A stretch of 64,000 nucleotides of DNA from positions 33,596 through 97,595 of the forward strand of contig CAJJAG010000007.1 in assembly GCA_905182135.1 (NCBI GenBank), in the 5' to 3' direction. Under the pieces are notes generated by a model. It was not told the origin of the DNA. It saw only the letters and a list, made by a program, of their open reading frames with translations, and searched no databases. Made by a program: the position numbers and the translations under genes. The stretch is from an uncultured Acidimicrobiaceae bacterium (GTDB lineage: Bacteria; Actinomycetota; Acidimicrobiia; Acidimicrobiales; UBA10347). Positions within the stretch are counted from its first letter, which is position 1, and each line of letters begins with the position of its first letter. Shown here piece by piece: positions 49,902 through 59,024 of the stretch.

Positions 49902-50162
49902 TCAGACTTCGATGAAGATGCACTCACCAGGGCACTCTTCGGCGGCTTCGATAACCGCTTCGAGTCCACCCTCAGGGATACGCGCCATGCCGTCGGGGCC
50001 AGCAGGGTGAGCATCGCCGTCATAGAGCTTTTCTTCGCCGAAATTGCCGGTGCTTTCCTTGACGTAGAAGAGGCCGTCGTCCTTGCCGAAGAAGACCTCG
50101 TCAGCAATCTCTTCGCAGAGGCCATCGCCGGTGCAGAGATCCTGATCAATCCAAACCTTCAT
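49902..50162 (-). CDS. Ferredoxin, [3Fe-4S]/[4Fe-4S] P450-partner type
   Basis: 86 residues. Cys10-x5-Cys16 (CTGDGLC) and Cys77-Pro-x2-Cys81 (CPGEC) are the single-cluster pattern of the small ferredoxins encoded beside actinobacterial P450s; the Cys-x5-Cys spacing favours a [3Fe-4S] cluster. An insertion of about 25 residues around 40-60 makes it longer than the usual 65-70. It probably feeds the P450 at 48308-49561. TAGGAAA ribosome site before the ATG. Confidence 0.9.
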   Translation of the reverse strand: MKVWIDQDLCTGDGLCEEIADEVFFGKDDGLFYVKESTGNFGEEKLYDGDAHPAGPDGMARIPEGGLEAVIEAAEECPGECIFIEV

Positions 50163-50261
50163 GCATATTTCCTATCGGTTGGTCATCGGCCCCTGGCGGG
50201 CCATACATAACGATACTTAACCATAGGGAACAAACACGTATTCCCTGCGAAATTGTGGGGT

Positions 50262-51569
50262 TTAGCTGCACATGGATGGTGCGATATCGCCAGCGAAGCG
50301 GCCTGCGACCCATGCGAGCAAGTCCGGCACGGCTGCGAAAGTGGTCAATACTCCCGCATGGCTTTGGCCCTCGTACACATTGCGCACGGTCGGACCCTGG
50401 TCTGGAAATTTGCACAGCTGGTCCAGCAGGGTCGCCGATGTTTCGACTGGAATCTGCTCATCTTCGCCACCGTGGATGATCAACAGCGGCACCGTGACCG
50501 GCAGCAGGTTCGTGTCGTTCAGTTTCACGGCTGCGGCCCAGTCGGGAAGTACAAAAGGATTGTCAACAATCGTGACATCGTCGTAGTCGAGCGGGTTGTA
50601 CACCTCGAAGATATCTTCGGTGCAACCGGTCTCGACGACACCAATCAAGCTGATTGCGTCGGCAGACAAAACGTCGGCCAAGTCAAGATCAGGGTTGGCG
50701 GCAGCGAGCCCCGCCGCCGTCATGATTAGGTAGCCCTGGAAGTCGCTGCCAATAAGTGCGTCGCCCAAATCGCCCATTTGTGATGGGGGAGCACCCGCAA
50801 CTACGCCGATCAACTTGAGCTCGGGGGCATAGGTCGACTGCAGCTGGCCAGTGAACATGGCGGCGTGACCACCCTGACTGTGCCCGAACACGATCCACTC
50901 GTCTGTGACGGGCAGACCGAGTTCGTAGACCGCCCGGACGCTGTCGAGCACACCGTGCGCTTCGCTGGCTCCAACGATGTACGGATGGATGCCGGGCGTG
51001 CCGAGACCCTCGAAGTCAGTAGCCACGACGGCATAACCAAAGCCAACGAGAGCTCGGGCAAGCTGATCATTTTCTGCATTGTTGGACGGCGCGCACGTGT
51101 CGCCGAGCCCGGTAGTGCCGTGGGCCCACGCAATGAGCGGCCATCCGCCGTCTGGTGCATCGCCTTCGGGGAATGCAACGAAACCTGAGACGGCGACTAT
51201 GTCGCCCTGAGCCGAGGTCGAGTGATACAGGATTCGCTGCCCGACAGCTCCGTCAATAGTCAACTCCTCGACGTCGATCACACTTCCAGGGATCGCTGCG
51301 GGATCAAGAGGCAACACAAGTTCCAAGTCCCCAGGCGCGTCATAGGTCTCCACAGCCAGCGCAACCGTGGGCTCTGGTAACACGGTGGGTTCTGGTAACA
51401 CGGTGGGCTCTGGTAACACCGTGGGTTCTGATGACACCGTGGGTTCAGATGACACCGTGGGCTCTGATGACACCGTGGGTTCAGATAACGCAGCCGGCTC
51501 AGATGACCCGCAGGAAGTTGCGATAAGCGCTAGTGCGACCAGCAGAGCAAGCAGCGAATGTTTGAACAT
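50262..51569 (-). CDS. Secreted lipoprotein alpha/beta hydrolase (secretory lipase-like)
   Basis: The frame extends to 51887, but ATG 51569 gives a proper lipoprotein signal: MFKHSLLALLVALALIATSC with lipobox ATSC and Cys20. 435 residues. Residues about 24-56 are seven copies of a six-residue unit ending in EPTV (SSEPTV, later LPEPTV). The hydrolase has WAHGTTGLGDTC, the nucleophile elbow GHSQGG, IIHGGEDEQIP with the catalytic Asp, and a final QSHAG His. Similar to the secretory lipase family. Substrate probably an ester on the cell surface or outside. It should be anchored outside the membrane. Confidence 0.85.
   Translation of the reverse strand: MFKHSLLALLVALALIATSCGSSEPAALSEPTVSSEPTVSSEPTVSSEPTVLPEPTVLPEPTVLPEPTVALAVETYDAPGDLELVLPLDPAAIPGSVIDVEELTIDGAVGQRILYHSTSAQGDIVAVSGFVAFPEGDAPDGGWPLIAWAHGTTGLGDTCAPSNNAENDQLARALVGFGYAVVATDFEGLGTPGIHPYIVGASEAHGVLDSVRAVYELGLPVTDEWIVFGHSQGGHAAMFTGQLQSTYAPELKLIGVVAGAPPSQMGDLGDALIGSDFQGYLIMTAAGLAAANPDLDLADVLSADAISLIGVVETGCTEDIFEVYNPLDYDDVTIVDNPFVLPDWAAAVKLNDTNLLPVTVPLLIIHGGEDEQIPVETSATLLDQLCKFPDQGPTVRNVYEGQSHAGVLTTFAAVPDLLAWVAGRFAGDIAPSMCS
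51373..51490. repeat. 18-base coding repeat encoding EPTV units
   Basis: Seven near-identical 18-base units (consensus on the plus strand GTGGGTTCTGRTRACACC) inside the lipoprotein gene. The first three carry GGTAACAC and the last four GATGACAC or GATAACG, two sub-families that suggest stepwise slippage duplication. Copy number is likely to vary between strains. Confidence 0.85.
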
Positions 51570-51636
51570 AACAAATCTTATCTGAGCTATTTGGGCCATG
51601 CCAGGTCGTGCGGCTTCTGTGGTCCTGGCTGAACTG

Positions 51637-51984
51637 TCAGACGCCCGAAGGGCCAGTACTGACTGCGATCTCGAACTCGAGCAAAGTGGCCCCCATGCTG
51701 ACAGGCTTACGGGCTTGGTCAGTCTCGCCCTGGTCAGTCTCGCCCTTCTGGGCGTGGCTGGCGTTGGCGCCGTCGCCGTCGCGCCAGGCTTCGTAACTGG
51801 CCTGGTCGGCCCATCGGGTGTACACGAACCAGCGTGTCTCCGTCTCACCGGTTGGCCGCAACAGTTCGAATCCCTCGAAGCCGGCAACGTCTGCCAGGCT
51901 GTTCATGCGGGCGGTGAACCGCCCAACGATTTCCTTACCAGCTTGCGGTGGGATTTCGAGGGCATTGATTTTGACGACGCTCAT
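51637..51984 (-). CDS. mhuD: MhuD-like heme-degrading monooxygenase (ABM/IsdG fold)
   Basis: The frame is open to 52065; ATG 51984 gives MSVVKINALEIPP, matching the start of mycobacterial MhuD (from memory). 115 residues. The heme-pocket residues of MhuD have counterparts: Asn7, Trp67 (SYEAW) and axial His77 (ANASHAQ). AGFEGFELLRP and GATLLEFEI also match. Just after the His there is a duplicated GETDQ-GETDQ insertion from a 15-base tandem repeat at 51716-51745. MhuD opens heme without releasing CO. The gene's start overlaps the stop of the MFS gene by four bases, suggesting a coupled role, perhaps heme or iron transport. Confidence 0.82.
   Translation of the reverse strand: MSVVKINALEIPPQAGKEIVGRFTARMNSLADVAGFEGFELLRPTGETETRWFVYTRWADQASYEAWRDGDGANASHAQKGETDQGETDQARKPVSMGATLLEFEIAVSTGPSGV
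51716..51745. repeat. 15-base tandem duplication inside the mhuD-like gene
   Basis: TGGTCAGTCTCGCCC occurs twice in direct succession (51716-51730 and 51731-51745), in frame, encoding GETDQ twice next to the axial His region. Exact identity implies a recent duplication. Confidence 0.85.
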
Positions 51985-53201
51985 GGGCTCTGTGTACCAG
52001 TTTCTGAGCGCCGGAGGAAGGCCAACGCTATGACTGGAAATATGGCCAAGGTCAAATATGACCATGCGAATGACACATCTGCCAGCGCTCCAACAATAGC
52101 TGGCGTAGCGGCCGCCATGATCGAGAACAAGATCGTCATGGTGGCGAGCGCTTGACTGAAGGAGCGGTTGTCCAAGCTGTCGCGTACGTGGGCAGCAATG
52201 ATGGCAGGCACGGTAGATGCGCCAGCGCTATACAACAGTGCGCCGGTAATTGTGGCCGCTTGGCCACCGGTGACGACGCACATGTTGGCAATGAACAGCA
52301 ACCCCAGCGTGTACCTCAGAACCACGAGCCGCCCGATCCGATCAGAGGCGGCCCCAGCGAGTGGGGCCGCGATCATTCCGGCGACTCCCATCATTGAAAA
52401 GATGAGTGGGCTCGTTGACTCGGCAATGCCACCGTGCTCTTCGAGCGCAGCCACAATGAAGGTCAGGAACCCGGCTGACATGCCGCCGAACATGGCATAT
52501 GCGATGGTGACTTCGCGCCAGCGCGGAATGAGCCGAATAATGCTGAAGTCAACGCCGCTGGTTGCTATCCGCTCGGTTGGAGAAAAAGTTGCGAAGGTGA
52601 ATAGACCCACGAGCACGATGGCAGCAAACCCGAGTGCGAGCCACCAGACGGGGCGCCAGAGACCATCGTCGTCGACGGCGCGACGCCACCCGCTGGTAGC
52701 GATGCCGAACGCGATATTGGAAACGCCCATTGTTGACGTGAGCGCGCCGATCACCATGCCGCGTCGGCGTTCGCTTACGTATTCGGTGACAAGGACCGGC
52801 GCTGTCATCCAGATCCCAGCGCCTGCGCCACCAACAAGAGCGATGCCTAACGTCAGCGATGCCAACCCCTGTGCTGTCGACGTTATGACAAGCCCAATGA
52901 CGCTGACAGCTACGGCGGTGCGCATGATCGTGATGGGTTCGAGCCGAGGCGACACAAATACGACCATCACCACGCCAACCACGTACAGCATGAAGATCGC
53001 CGAGATTGGGTAACCCGCTTGGGCGTTACTTAATCCAAAATCGTCGCGGATACCGGTAAGCAGTAGGCCATACAACGAGCGGCCGATCGAGTGCGAGATG
53101 ACGGGAGTAACACTGATCAGAGCGGTAATTGCCACCGCACGTTTGGCCCCTACCGATGCAGTCACGCCGTCGAGTTTAGTCCGGTCGCTCCATCGGCCCA
53201 T
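51981..53201 (-). CDS. MFS transporter
   Basis: About 12 hydrophobic helices. The frame is open to 53258; ATG 53201 (MGRWSDRTK) gives 406 residues, and a GTG near 53165 just before KRAVAI is also possible. PISAIFMLYVVGVVMVVF, GGAGAGIWMTAPVLVTEYVSERRRG and SDRIGRLVVLRYTLG are typical of the family. Translationally coupled to the downstream mhuD-like gene (ATGA). Substrate unknown; iron-chelate, heme or small-molecule uptake would fit the neighbour. Confidence 0.85.
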   Translation of the reverse strand: MGRWSDRTKLDGVTASVGAKRAVAITALISVTPVISHSIGRSLYGLLLTGIRDDFGLSNAQAGYPISAIFMLYVVGVVMVVFVSPRLEPITIMRTAVAVSVIGLVITSTAQGLASLTLGIALVGGAGAGIWMTAPVLVTEYVSERRRGMVIGALTSTMGVSNIAFGIATSGWRRAVDDDGLWRPVWWLALGFAAIVLVGLFTFATFSPTERIATSGVDFSIIRLIPRWREVTIAYAMFGGMSAGFLTFIVAALEEHGGIAESTSPLIFSMMGVAGMIAAPLAGAASDRIGRLVVLRYTLGLLFIANMCVVTGGQAATITGALLYSAGASTVPAIIAAHVRDSLDNRSFSQALATMTILFSIMAAATPAIVGALADVSFAWSYLTLAIFPVIALAFLRRSETGTQSP

Positions 53202-53347
53202 ATCGAGATCAGGAGAAAGCGTTGGGTTCTGTTTCGCAGGCTGTTGCGAGCACCGCAAAGGGTGTGGGTCTCAAAACCCAAATGGACGGCGCACGCCTCA
53301 TGAATGCAGCGGTGAAGACAGCTATCTTGCCTGCGGTTTACGGGCCT

Positions 53348-54202
53348 TTAGGGGCTGATCGGCTCGGTCGGCTCGGTCGGCTCGGTCGTGAGTTTCTTGA
53401 AAACCCGGAACCCACCGAATGCGAGTGCACCCAAGCCAAATATCCAGCCGATCACTGGCGTCTTGCTCCCTGGATCAGGGAACTCATCGCACAGGGTAAG
53501 CGGTGCGCACATCTGGGCCATGATGGCTTCGGCTTGGACTAACCGTGATTGGGCTGCGGGCGCCAACGTGCCGGCGCTCTCGGCAAATCAGCGTAGGTTC
53601 TCGATTTCGGCCTCGACCGCTGCCGCCTTCTCTTGCGATCGGGCGATTTCCAAACCGGCGGTTGCTTCGGCCAATGCAACATTGATTGCGGCGTAGTCGT
53701 CATCAAGGACACAGTCGTCGATATCGCTACACGCTTCGAGGCTCGCGCTTTGTACGCCGTCGACACTGACGATGATCGGGTACTCGACCCCGTTCTGGTT
53801 TGAGGTCTCGAGCGAGACCTTGAGGAACCACACGTTGGTATGGCCAGCGGGGTAGTCGACACCGTTGCCGATGACGACTGCGGCCGGCCCATCGACAGTC
53901 GTAAGAGTAGGGGCTACGAAGCTCAGGGTTAGGTCGAATCCAGTTCCTGGGTTGGCTCCTTGGAAGTCGACCTCGAACTCGTACGGGGTGCCATTCGTGT
54001 AGATAACGGAATACCAGGCACTGTCGCCGGTGACGATTCTGTCGAGGTAGCTGCCTGGGGTGAGCTGGGGTGCGTTACGAAAGTCAGCAGTACCAATAGT
54101 CTGGCCCTGGGCATGCGCGTCGGGGCCGAACGACCCGACGGCGCTGACAACAAGAATGAGCAATGCCATGACGCTCATGACGAGGTTGCGGCGCAATGTC
54201 AT
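53348..54202 (-). pseudogene. Secreted C-terminally anchored partner of the VWA protein, split by one in-frame TGA
   Basis: One continuous frame from ATG 54202 to the stop at 53348 is broken only by TGA at 53590-53588 (codon 205 of 285). Before it: a signal peptide (NLVMSVMALLILVVSAVGSF, AHAQ), a beta-rich domain around GSYLDRIVTGDSAWYSVIYT, and a helical segment ending EAEIENLR. After it, in the same frame: FAESAGTLAPAAQSRLVQAE, then a membrane helix (VIGWIFGLGALAFGGFRVF) and TEPTEPTEP. Thus a signal-bearing domain plus C-terminal anchor. No other lesion is visible. It could be a recent nonsense mutation, a sequence error or recoding. The start overlaps the VWA gene stop by four bases. Confidence 0.7.
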
Positions 54203-56022
54203 GATGGTGGTGGCTCCTGGTCTGTGCTGGCGGTGAAGCCTGTCCAAGTCGAGCCATCCCACCATCGAAACTGCCCAACGATTGCAGGGTCTTCGTGCCA
54301 GCCAGAAGCGGGGCTTGGCACGGGTTCGACGGTCGAGTGGGCTTGTTGAACAGTGGCGTCCGCCTCGGCCGGTGCGGAGGTGGGTGATGGCTCGAGATCG
54401 GCGTCCTGGTCTTGTTTAGCCTCCTGGTCTTGTTTAGCCTCTTGGTCTTGTTTAGTGTCCTGGTCTTGTTTGACAGTACGCCGGAGCTTCTGCACCGGTG
54501 CCAAAGCCAGGCCAATGCCGGCGAGCAGCAAGAGCAAGGGGAGTAGCAAGGAGTTCGATTTGGTTGGGGCAAGCAAAATGCGTTCTTCGAGTTCTTGGGC
54601 ACGAATGTTTGCGGCACTGATGGCATCCTGTTCAGCGTTTGTATCGACGCGAAGCCGGTCGCGTTCGGTGACGCTGTCAGGGGATGCAAGTTCGCCAATG
54701 CCGGTGTCGAGCTCAGACTGTGTGGAGTTGAATTGCGCTGTCAGATTGACAATTTCTTGGGGGTAGAAACACTCTTGAGGTGCCAAGCAGCTTGTTGTCG
54801 AGCCGCCAAAACCTGGGCCTTCAGTCAAGATCTCGAGTTCGTAGGTTCCTGAAAGACCGGAGTCGGAGTCCAACGTGACCACAAAGAACGCCTCGTGGGG
54901 TCCACCTGTTATCTGGCAGTCGGTGCACCGGATGGAAGCTGTTGGTCGCTCGGGCAATCCTGCGTTGAGCTCGCCGTGCTTACCTTTGAAGAAGTCCTGA
55001 TCGAACTTGGGTACAAAGATGCGCATGTCGAGGGTGATGCCGAGCTCAGGGGGTAGTCCGAAGACCGTGGCCGTGAACGTGCCACCATTTGGGCCGTACT
55101 CTGGCATGCGGTAAATGCGCACAGAGTTCATATCGATTGAATCGGTGTACAGCACCTTGTCGGCGCCGATCTCGTCGAGGCGAACAAAGTCGGGTGCATC
55201 TTCGGTTGATGTTGCACCTTGAATTTGGCGACCTACAAGGCGCTGCGCTTCGCGAGGGGCGCTCAGTTGCACGAGGAGTTGGGGGAGTGCGTCGCGGGCA
55301 TCTTGGGGGGTTTCAATAGCGGTGTAGGTCCCACCCGTAGATTCTGCGATGCAGCGCAGCTCGGTTTCGGCCGCGCTGTTGGCCCGAAACCCGACAGTGA
55401 CGACCCGATCGACTGCAGCATTGCCACTGGTAATTGACTTGGCGACCTCGCACGGGTCCTGGCCGTAACTTGGGCCAGTCGCCGGGTTGCCGTCGAGGTC
55501 TGCGTCAAAGCACTCATCGCGCCCGTCGGAGAACAACACGATGGTGCCGGTCGAGCCAGCAGGTATGTCGGTGCTGGCCGCCAGGATTGCGAGGGCGGTC
55601 GGGGTATCACCCAGTGCGGTGAAGCCCTGGACCTGAGCAATGAGATACTCACGTTGCAGGGGAGCAACGCTGGTAGCGACTTGGGTATCTGTGGCTCAGC
55701 TGACTTCGCGGTCAGCAGGGGCAGCCGGGGGGATTCGATCGCCATAGGTGCGAAGCCCGACTCGGGCGTCGGGGTTCACATTGGCGAAAGCCTCGATGAA
55801 GGCAGCTTTGGCAACGTCGAGCTTTGTGCGCTCATCGTCGAACGGCTCGTTCATTGAGCCCGACAGGTCGAGCACAAAAATGACGACTTCGTTTGGATTG
55901 CTATTTTGCGCCTGGGCGGGGTTAGCAAACGCGCCCAGGAGTGGGAGTAGGAGCATTACAGCGCCTAGGCAGGCGGCCACTCTGCACGTCCGCGAGACAA
56001 AGCCTGAATTTGAACTGTCCAT
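54199..56022 (-). pseudogene. Secreted von Willebrand A-domain protein with DUF2510, split by one in-frame TGA
   Basis: From ATG 56022 the frame gives a signal peptide (AVMLLLPLLGAFANPAQAQ) and the start of a VWA domain with the metal site DLSGSMN at 52-58, up to DREVS; then TGA at 55698-55696 (codon 109); then in the same frame ATDTQVATSVAPLQREYLIA and the rest of the VWA fold (TIVLFSDGRDEC), a beta domain, a membrane helix (LLLPLLLLLAGIGLALAP), a KQDQEA repeat tail and a C-terminal DUF2510 domain (GWHEDPAIVGQFRWWDGSTW). Related VWA proteins commonly have Cys just before the xDTQ segment, so TGA stands where Cys would be expected. Total 607 residues if read through. The portion after the TGA alone is open from 55539. 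Confidence 0.75.
54403..54473. repeat. 18-base coding repeat (KQDQEA units) in the VWA gene
   Basis: Four copies of an 18-base unit (plus strand CCTGGTCTTGTTTAGCCT with small changes) encode KQDQDT-KQDQEA-KQDQEA-KQDQDA just after the membrane helix, on the cytoplasmic side before DUF2510. Hydrophilic spacer. Confidence 0.85.
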
Positions 56023-56116
56023 TGCGTCTCACTGTCGGCAACTCAATCGTGGCCCAAAGGCCTATTGACCTAATTCTAACGGGAACCGAACCGCGAGGCT
56101 GCGGGCAGCAGCTGAA

Positions 56117-57988
56117 TCAGAGGGTCGATGCAGATTCAAAAACGTATGGTTCGAGCGATTCTTGGGCGGCAATCCGCCATTTGTGCCAATTGCCGCCGCC
56201 GTAATACGCCAGACTGCCAGCGGCGGCGTTGCCTTCGCCGTTGTAATAAGAAATACAGTCTCGAAGTGGGGCGGTTGCGATGTCAGCCTGCGCGCAGTGC
56301 TCGGCGTAACGCTCCTCGGCGTCGGGGGTGATGTCGACTACGGCATGATCGCGATCCCGCATGGCGGTCAACATCCACACGATGTAGTCAGCGTGCTGTT
56401 CGATTGCATCGATGAAGTTGAAGCTTCCGCCGCCGCCTTGGGGGCCGCTGACGATGAACAGGTTTGGGAAGCCGTTGCTGTGTAGTCCCAGGAATGTTTT
56501 GCAACCCTGGGTTTGCCACTTTTCGCTCAGGCTGACGCCGCCGCGCCCCTTGATCATGTTGAATGTCGAGGTTGCCATCCAGTTGAAACCAGTCGCGTAA
56601 ATCAGCACGTCGACGGGATATTCGGTGCCGTCGTGGACGACGCCGCGTTGATTGATTTCTTGCACACCAACGGGTGCGGTGTCGACGAGGTGCACATGTG
56701 GCAGGTTGAACGCTGGTAGGTACTCGTCGTGGAAGGTAGGTCGCTTGCAGCCATAGGGGTAGTACGGCTTCAGCGCTTCGGCGGTCTTAGGGTCATGAAC
56801 AATGGCGTCCACTCGGGCGCGAATTTGTTCCATGATGCGGAAGTTTGAGTCGAGTTGCTTCTGCACCATTTCTTCTTGCGTGAGCTGACGGGCGTGCTGT
56901 TTGCGTTCCTTCTTGAAGTCGTTAGCTCGCCCGGCGAGGTAGTCGTCGTCGGCCTTAATTGCGGCGCGGCCGGCCGAAATTTTTGAGAAACGCTTTCGAC
57001 GAGCCATTGCCCAGCCAGGTTCGTTTGACCATTCGTCGACCTGTTCCTGGCTTGTTGCTTGCTGGTCTCGAACGTCGATTGAGCTCGGTGTGCGTTGAAA
57101 CACGAAGAGTTCGCCCACGATCTTGGCTAGTTCGGGTACGGCCTGTACTGCGGTTGCGCCGGTGCCGATGACACCGACACGTTTCCCGGCTAAGTCGACG
57201 TTGTAATCCCAGCGCGATGTGTGAAACGCATCGCCGGCGAAGGACTCCATGCCTTTTATCCTGGCGAGTTTTGGGTTGGTCAGGATGCCATTTGCCAGCA
57301 CGACGTGTTTGGCTCGCATGACGTCACCGCGGTCGGTGATGACTGACCAGCGTTGGGCGGTCTCGTCCCATTCGGTGGTGTCGACCGTGGTGTGAAACAG
57401 GCATTTGTCGTAGAAACCAAACTCGGTCGCCATTGATTGGCAGTACTCGAGAATCTCGAACCCGGATGCGAACTTCATAGTCGGGATGTAGTTCATCTCT
57501 TCGAGTAGTGGTAGGTAGCTGTAGCTCTCGACATCGCATGCAATGCCTGGATAACGGTTCCAATACCAGGTGCCGCCGACGTCGCCGCCCTTTTCGCAGA
57601 AGCGGACATCATGGAAGCCAGCCTGACGGAGGCGGTACCAAAGCAGCAGGCCAGCGAAGCCAGCGCCGATAACCAGGATCTCGCATTCGTCGGTGAGCGC
57701 ATCGCGAGGGATGGGTTCTTCGGAGTAAACGTCTTCGAGATAAGAAGCGAACTCGCCTTCGAGTGCCATGTAGTCAGCAGCACCGGCTCGGGCTTCTTTG
57801 AACTCCCGGTACTTCGCCTGTTCTTCGGCGTTGAACACTGCCCCAGAGGGTTGTTCTGGCAGCGTGATCAGTGCCTTATCTTCGAGCACTGCGTAGCCCG
57901 TGCCGGTGATCTTCTCGCTGGCTTTCGCGGCCCGAGTGGTGAAAATCTTTAGGCCCGTTTCAGGGTCGATGCGGATTGCGTCGGTCAT
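56117..57988 (-). CDS. Baeyer-Villiger-type flavin monooxygenase
   Basis: 623 residues. FAD motif GAGFAG at 108-113, GGTWYWNRYPGIACD at 138-152, the Baeyer-Villiger fingerprint F250-AG-DAF-H256-TSR-W260, and the NADPH motif GTGATAVQ just after it. This combination defines type I Baeyer-Villiger monooxygenases (cyclohexanone/steroid type), which insert oxygen next to a ketone carbonyl. The N-terminal extension of about 95 residues is longer than in cyclohexanone monooxygenase and resembles the phenylacetone/steroid subgroup. Substrate unknown. Stands alone, leftward. Confidence 0.9.
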   Translation of the reverse strand: MTDAIRIDPETGLKIFTTRAAKASEKITGTGYAVLEDKALITLPEQPSGAVFNAEEQAKYREFKEARAGAADYMALEGEFASYLEDVYSEEPIPRDALTDECEILVIGAGFAGLLLWYRLRQAGFHDVRFCEKGGDVGGTWYWNRYPGIACDVESYSYLPLLEEMNYIPTMKFASGFEILEYCQSMATEFGFYDKCLFHTTVDTTEWDETAQRWSVITDRGDVMRAKHVVLANGILTNPKLARIKGMESFAGDAFHTSRWDYNVDLAGKRVGVIGTGATAVQAVPELAKIVGELFVFQRTPSSIDVRDQQATSQEQVDEWSNEPGWAMARRKRFSKISAGRAAIKADDDYLAGRANDFKKERKQHARQLTQEEMVQKQLDSNFRIMEQIRARVDAIVHDPKTAEALKPYYPYGCKRPTFHDEYLPAFNLPHVHLVDTAPVGVQEINQRGVVHDGTEYPVDVLIYATGFNWMATSTFNMIKGRGGVSLSEKWQTQGCKTFLGLHSNGFPNLFIVSGPQGGGGSFNFIDAIEQHADYIVWMLTAMRDRDHAVVDITPDAEERYAEHCAQADIATAPLRDCISYYNGEGNAAAGSLAYYGGGNWHKWRIAAQESLEPYVFESASTL

Positions 57989-58060
57989 ATCTTGACCCTA
58001 AGTCATCAGGGCTGGTTCATCTTCTTTCCGCAGGGCTGTCTTCGTGATGCTGCGGCTCTA

Positions 58061-58939
58061 TCAGAACCCAGCGGCTTGCATCCAACGACTCGAAGCCCAT
58101 AGGCAACCGACGAAGAGCACGACGATGAGCGCTGCGGTAGCGATGTCTCGCTTCACTCGGTCGCGCCCGAATAATGGCTTAGAGTGAGCATTGATACCGA
58201 AGTGCAAGGCGCCAAGAATGAGGCCAACAATGAAGCCTCCGCCATGGCCCCCCAGGCTCACGAAACCGCTCAAACTTATGAAGAGGTTGAGGAGCAGGAC
58301 GGGCCCAAGGCCGGATTGGGCAATGCTGATTCCCTGGCTTCGGAACATCATGACGAGCAAGCCGAGTAGGCCAAAGATGGCACCCGAAGCTCCCATGGTG
58401 AAGGACAACACGTCGAGCACCAGGGCGCCGAGCGAACCGCCGACCAGGGCTGCGACGTAGGCCAAGGAGAAGCTCACTGACCCGAGTCGCCGTTCGATGA
58501 TTGGACCCAGGATGTAGAGGCTGTACATGTTCATGCCGAGATGGATAATGCCAAAGTGCCCAAAGCCGCCTGTGATGATGCGCCACCACTGACCCAGCGC
58601 GTCGATTCGCGGGCCGTTTACCGCGAGTTCTTCGGCTGCTGTGCCAGCTGTTGAGATTGTCGCGTCCCACAGCACAAGCTGCAGCAGGAAGACGGCAATG
58701 TTTAGCCCAATCAGAACCTGGGTAACGAGCCCTCGGTTAGCGGGCAAGGTGGCGCGGGTGTAGACCGTTTGTTTGTTGTTCGAGGTGCACTCGGGGCAGT
58801 GCACGCCCACCGAGGCCTGATGCATGCATTCCGCGCAAATGAACTGCTCGCAGCGTTGGCATCGTACGCCTGATGCTTTCGTGCGATGCCGATAACACAC
58901 CGTTGGCTGCGGCGTCTCTTGATGGTCGTGGTTGCTCAT
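58061..58939 (-). CDS. Rhomboid-family intramembrane serine protease with N-terminal zinc finger
   Basis: The frame runs to 59392 but that part overlaps the next, divergent gene and is not protein-like; ATG 58939 gives 292 residues. Residues 15-51 hold Cys/His pairs (CYRHRTKASGVRCQRC, CAEC, HCPEC) like a B-box zinc finger. Six or seven helices follow, with catalytic Ser185 in GASGAIFG and His232 in GGHGGGFIVG; HLGMNMYSL is the conserved His/Asn helix. Cleaves membrane-spanning substrates. 85 bases separate it from the rightward 754-residue protein gene. Confidence 0.9.
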   Translation of the reverse strand: MSNHDHQETPQPTVCYRHRTKASGVRCQRCEQFICAECMHQASVGVHCPECTSNNKQTVYTRATLPANRGLVTQVLIGLNIAVFLLQLVLWDATISTAGTAAEELAVNGPRIDALGQWWRIITGGFGHFGIIHLGMNMYSLYILGPIIERRLGSVSFSLAYVAALVGGSLGALVLDVLSFTMGASGAIFGLLGLLVMMFRSQGISIAQSGLGPVLLLNLFISLSGFVSLGGHGGGFIVGLILGALHFGINAHSKPLFGRDRVKRDIATAALIVVLFVGCLWASSRWMQAAGF

Positions 58940-59024
58940 GTATGCCTGCAGTCTAGGAACGAGACGGGTGGTGTGGCAGCGTCCAAAGCTTGAAGTCTCA
59001 TTGGCTATGAAATAGCATGAAAAC

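Noticed and set aside
51373..51490. Possible CRISPR-like array
   Set aside because: The units are contiguous 18-mers in frame within a lipoprotein gene, with no spacers.
53221..53300. tRNA-like look of the stretch with GGGTCTCAAAACCC
   Set aside because: No acceptor, D or T arm can be built around it.
53222..53542. Plus-strand 106-codon frame over the end of the VWA partner gene
   Set aside because: Its 3' half is antisense to the membrane-anchor segment FGLGALAFGG, which is clearly coding on the minus strand; no ribosome site or family likeness.
55263..55745. 160-codon minus-strand frame over the VWA TGA site, as evidence of a frameshift
   Set aside because: The true VWA sequence continues in the original frame after the TGA (TIVLFSDGRDEC); the other frame is Pro/Ser/Arg-rich shadow.
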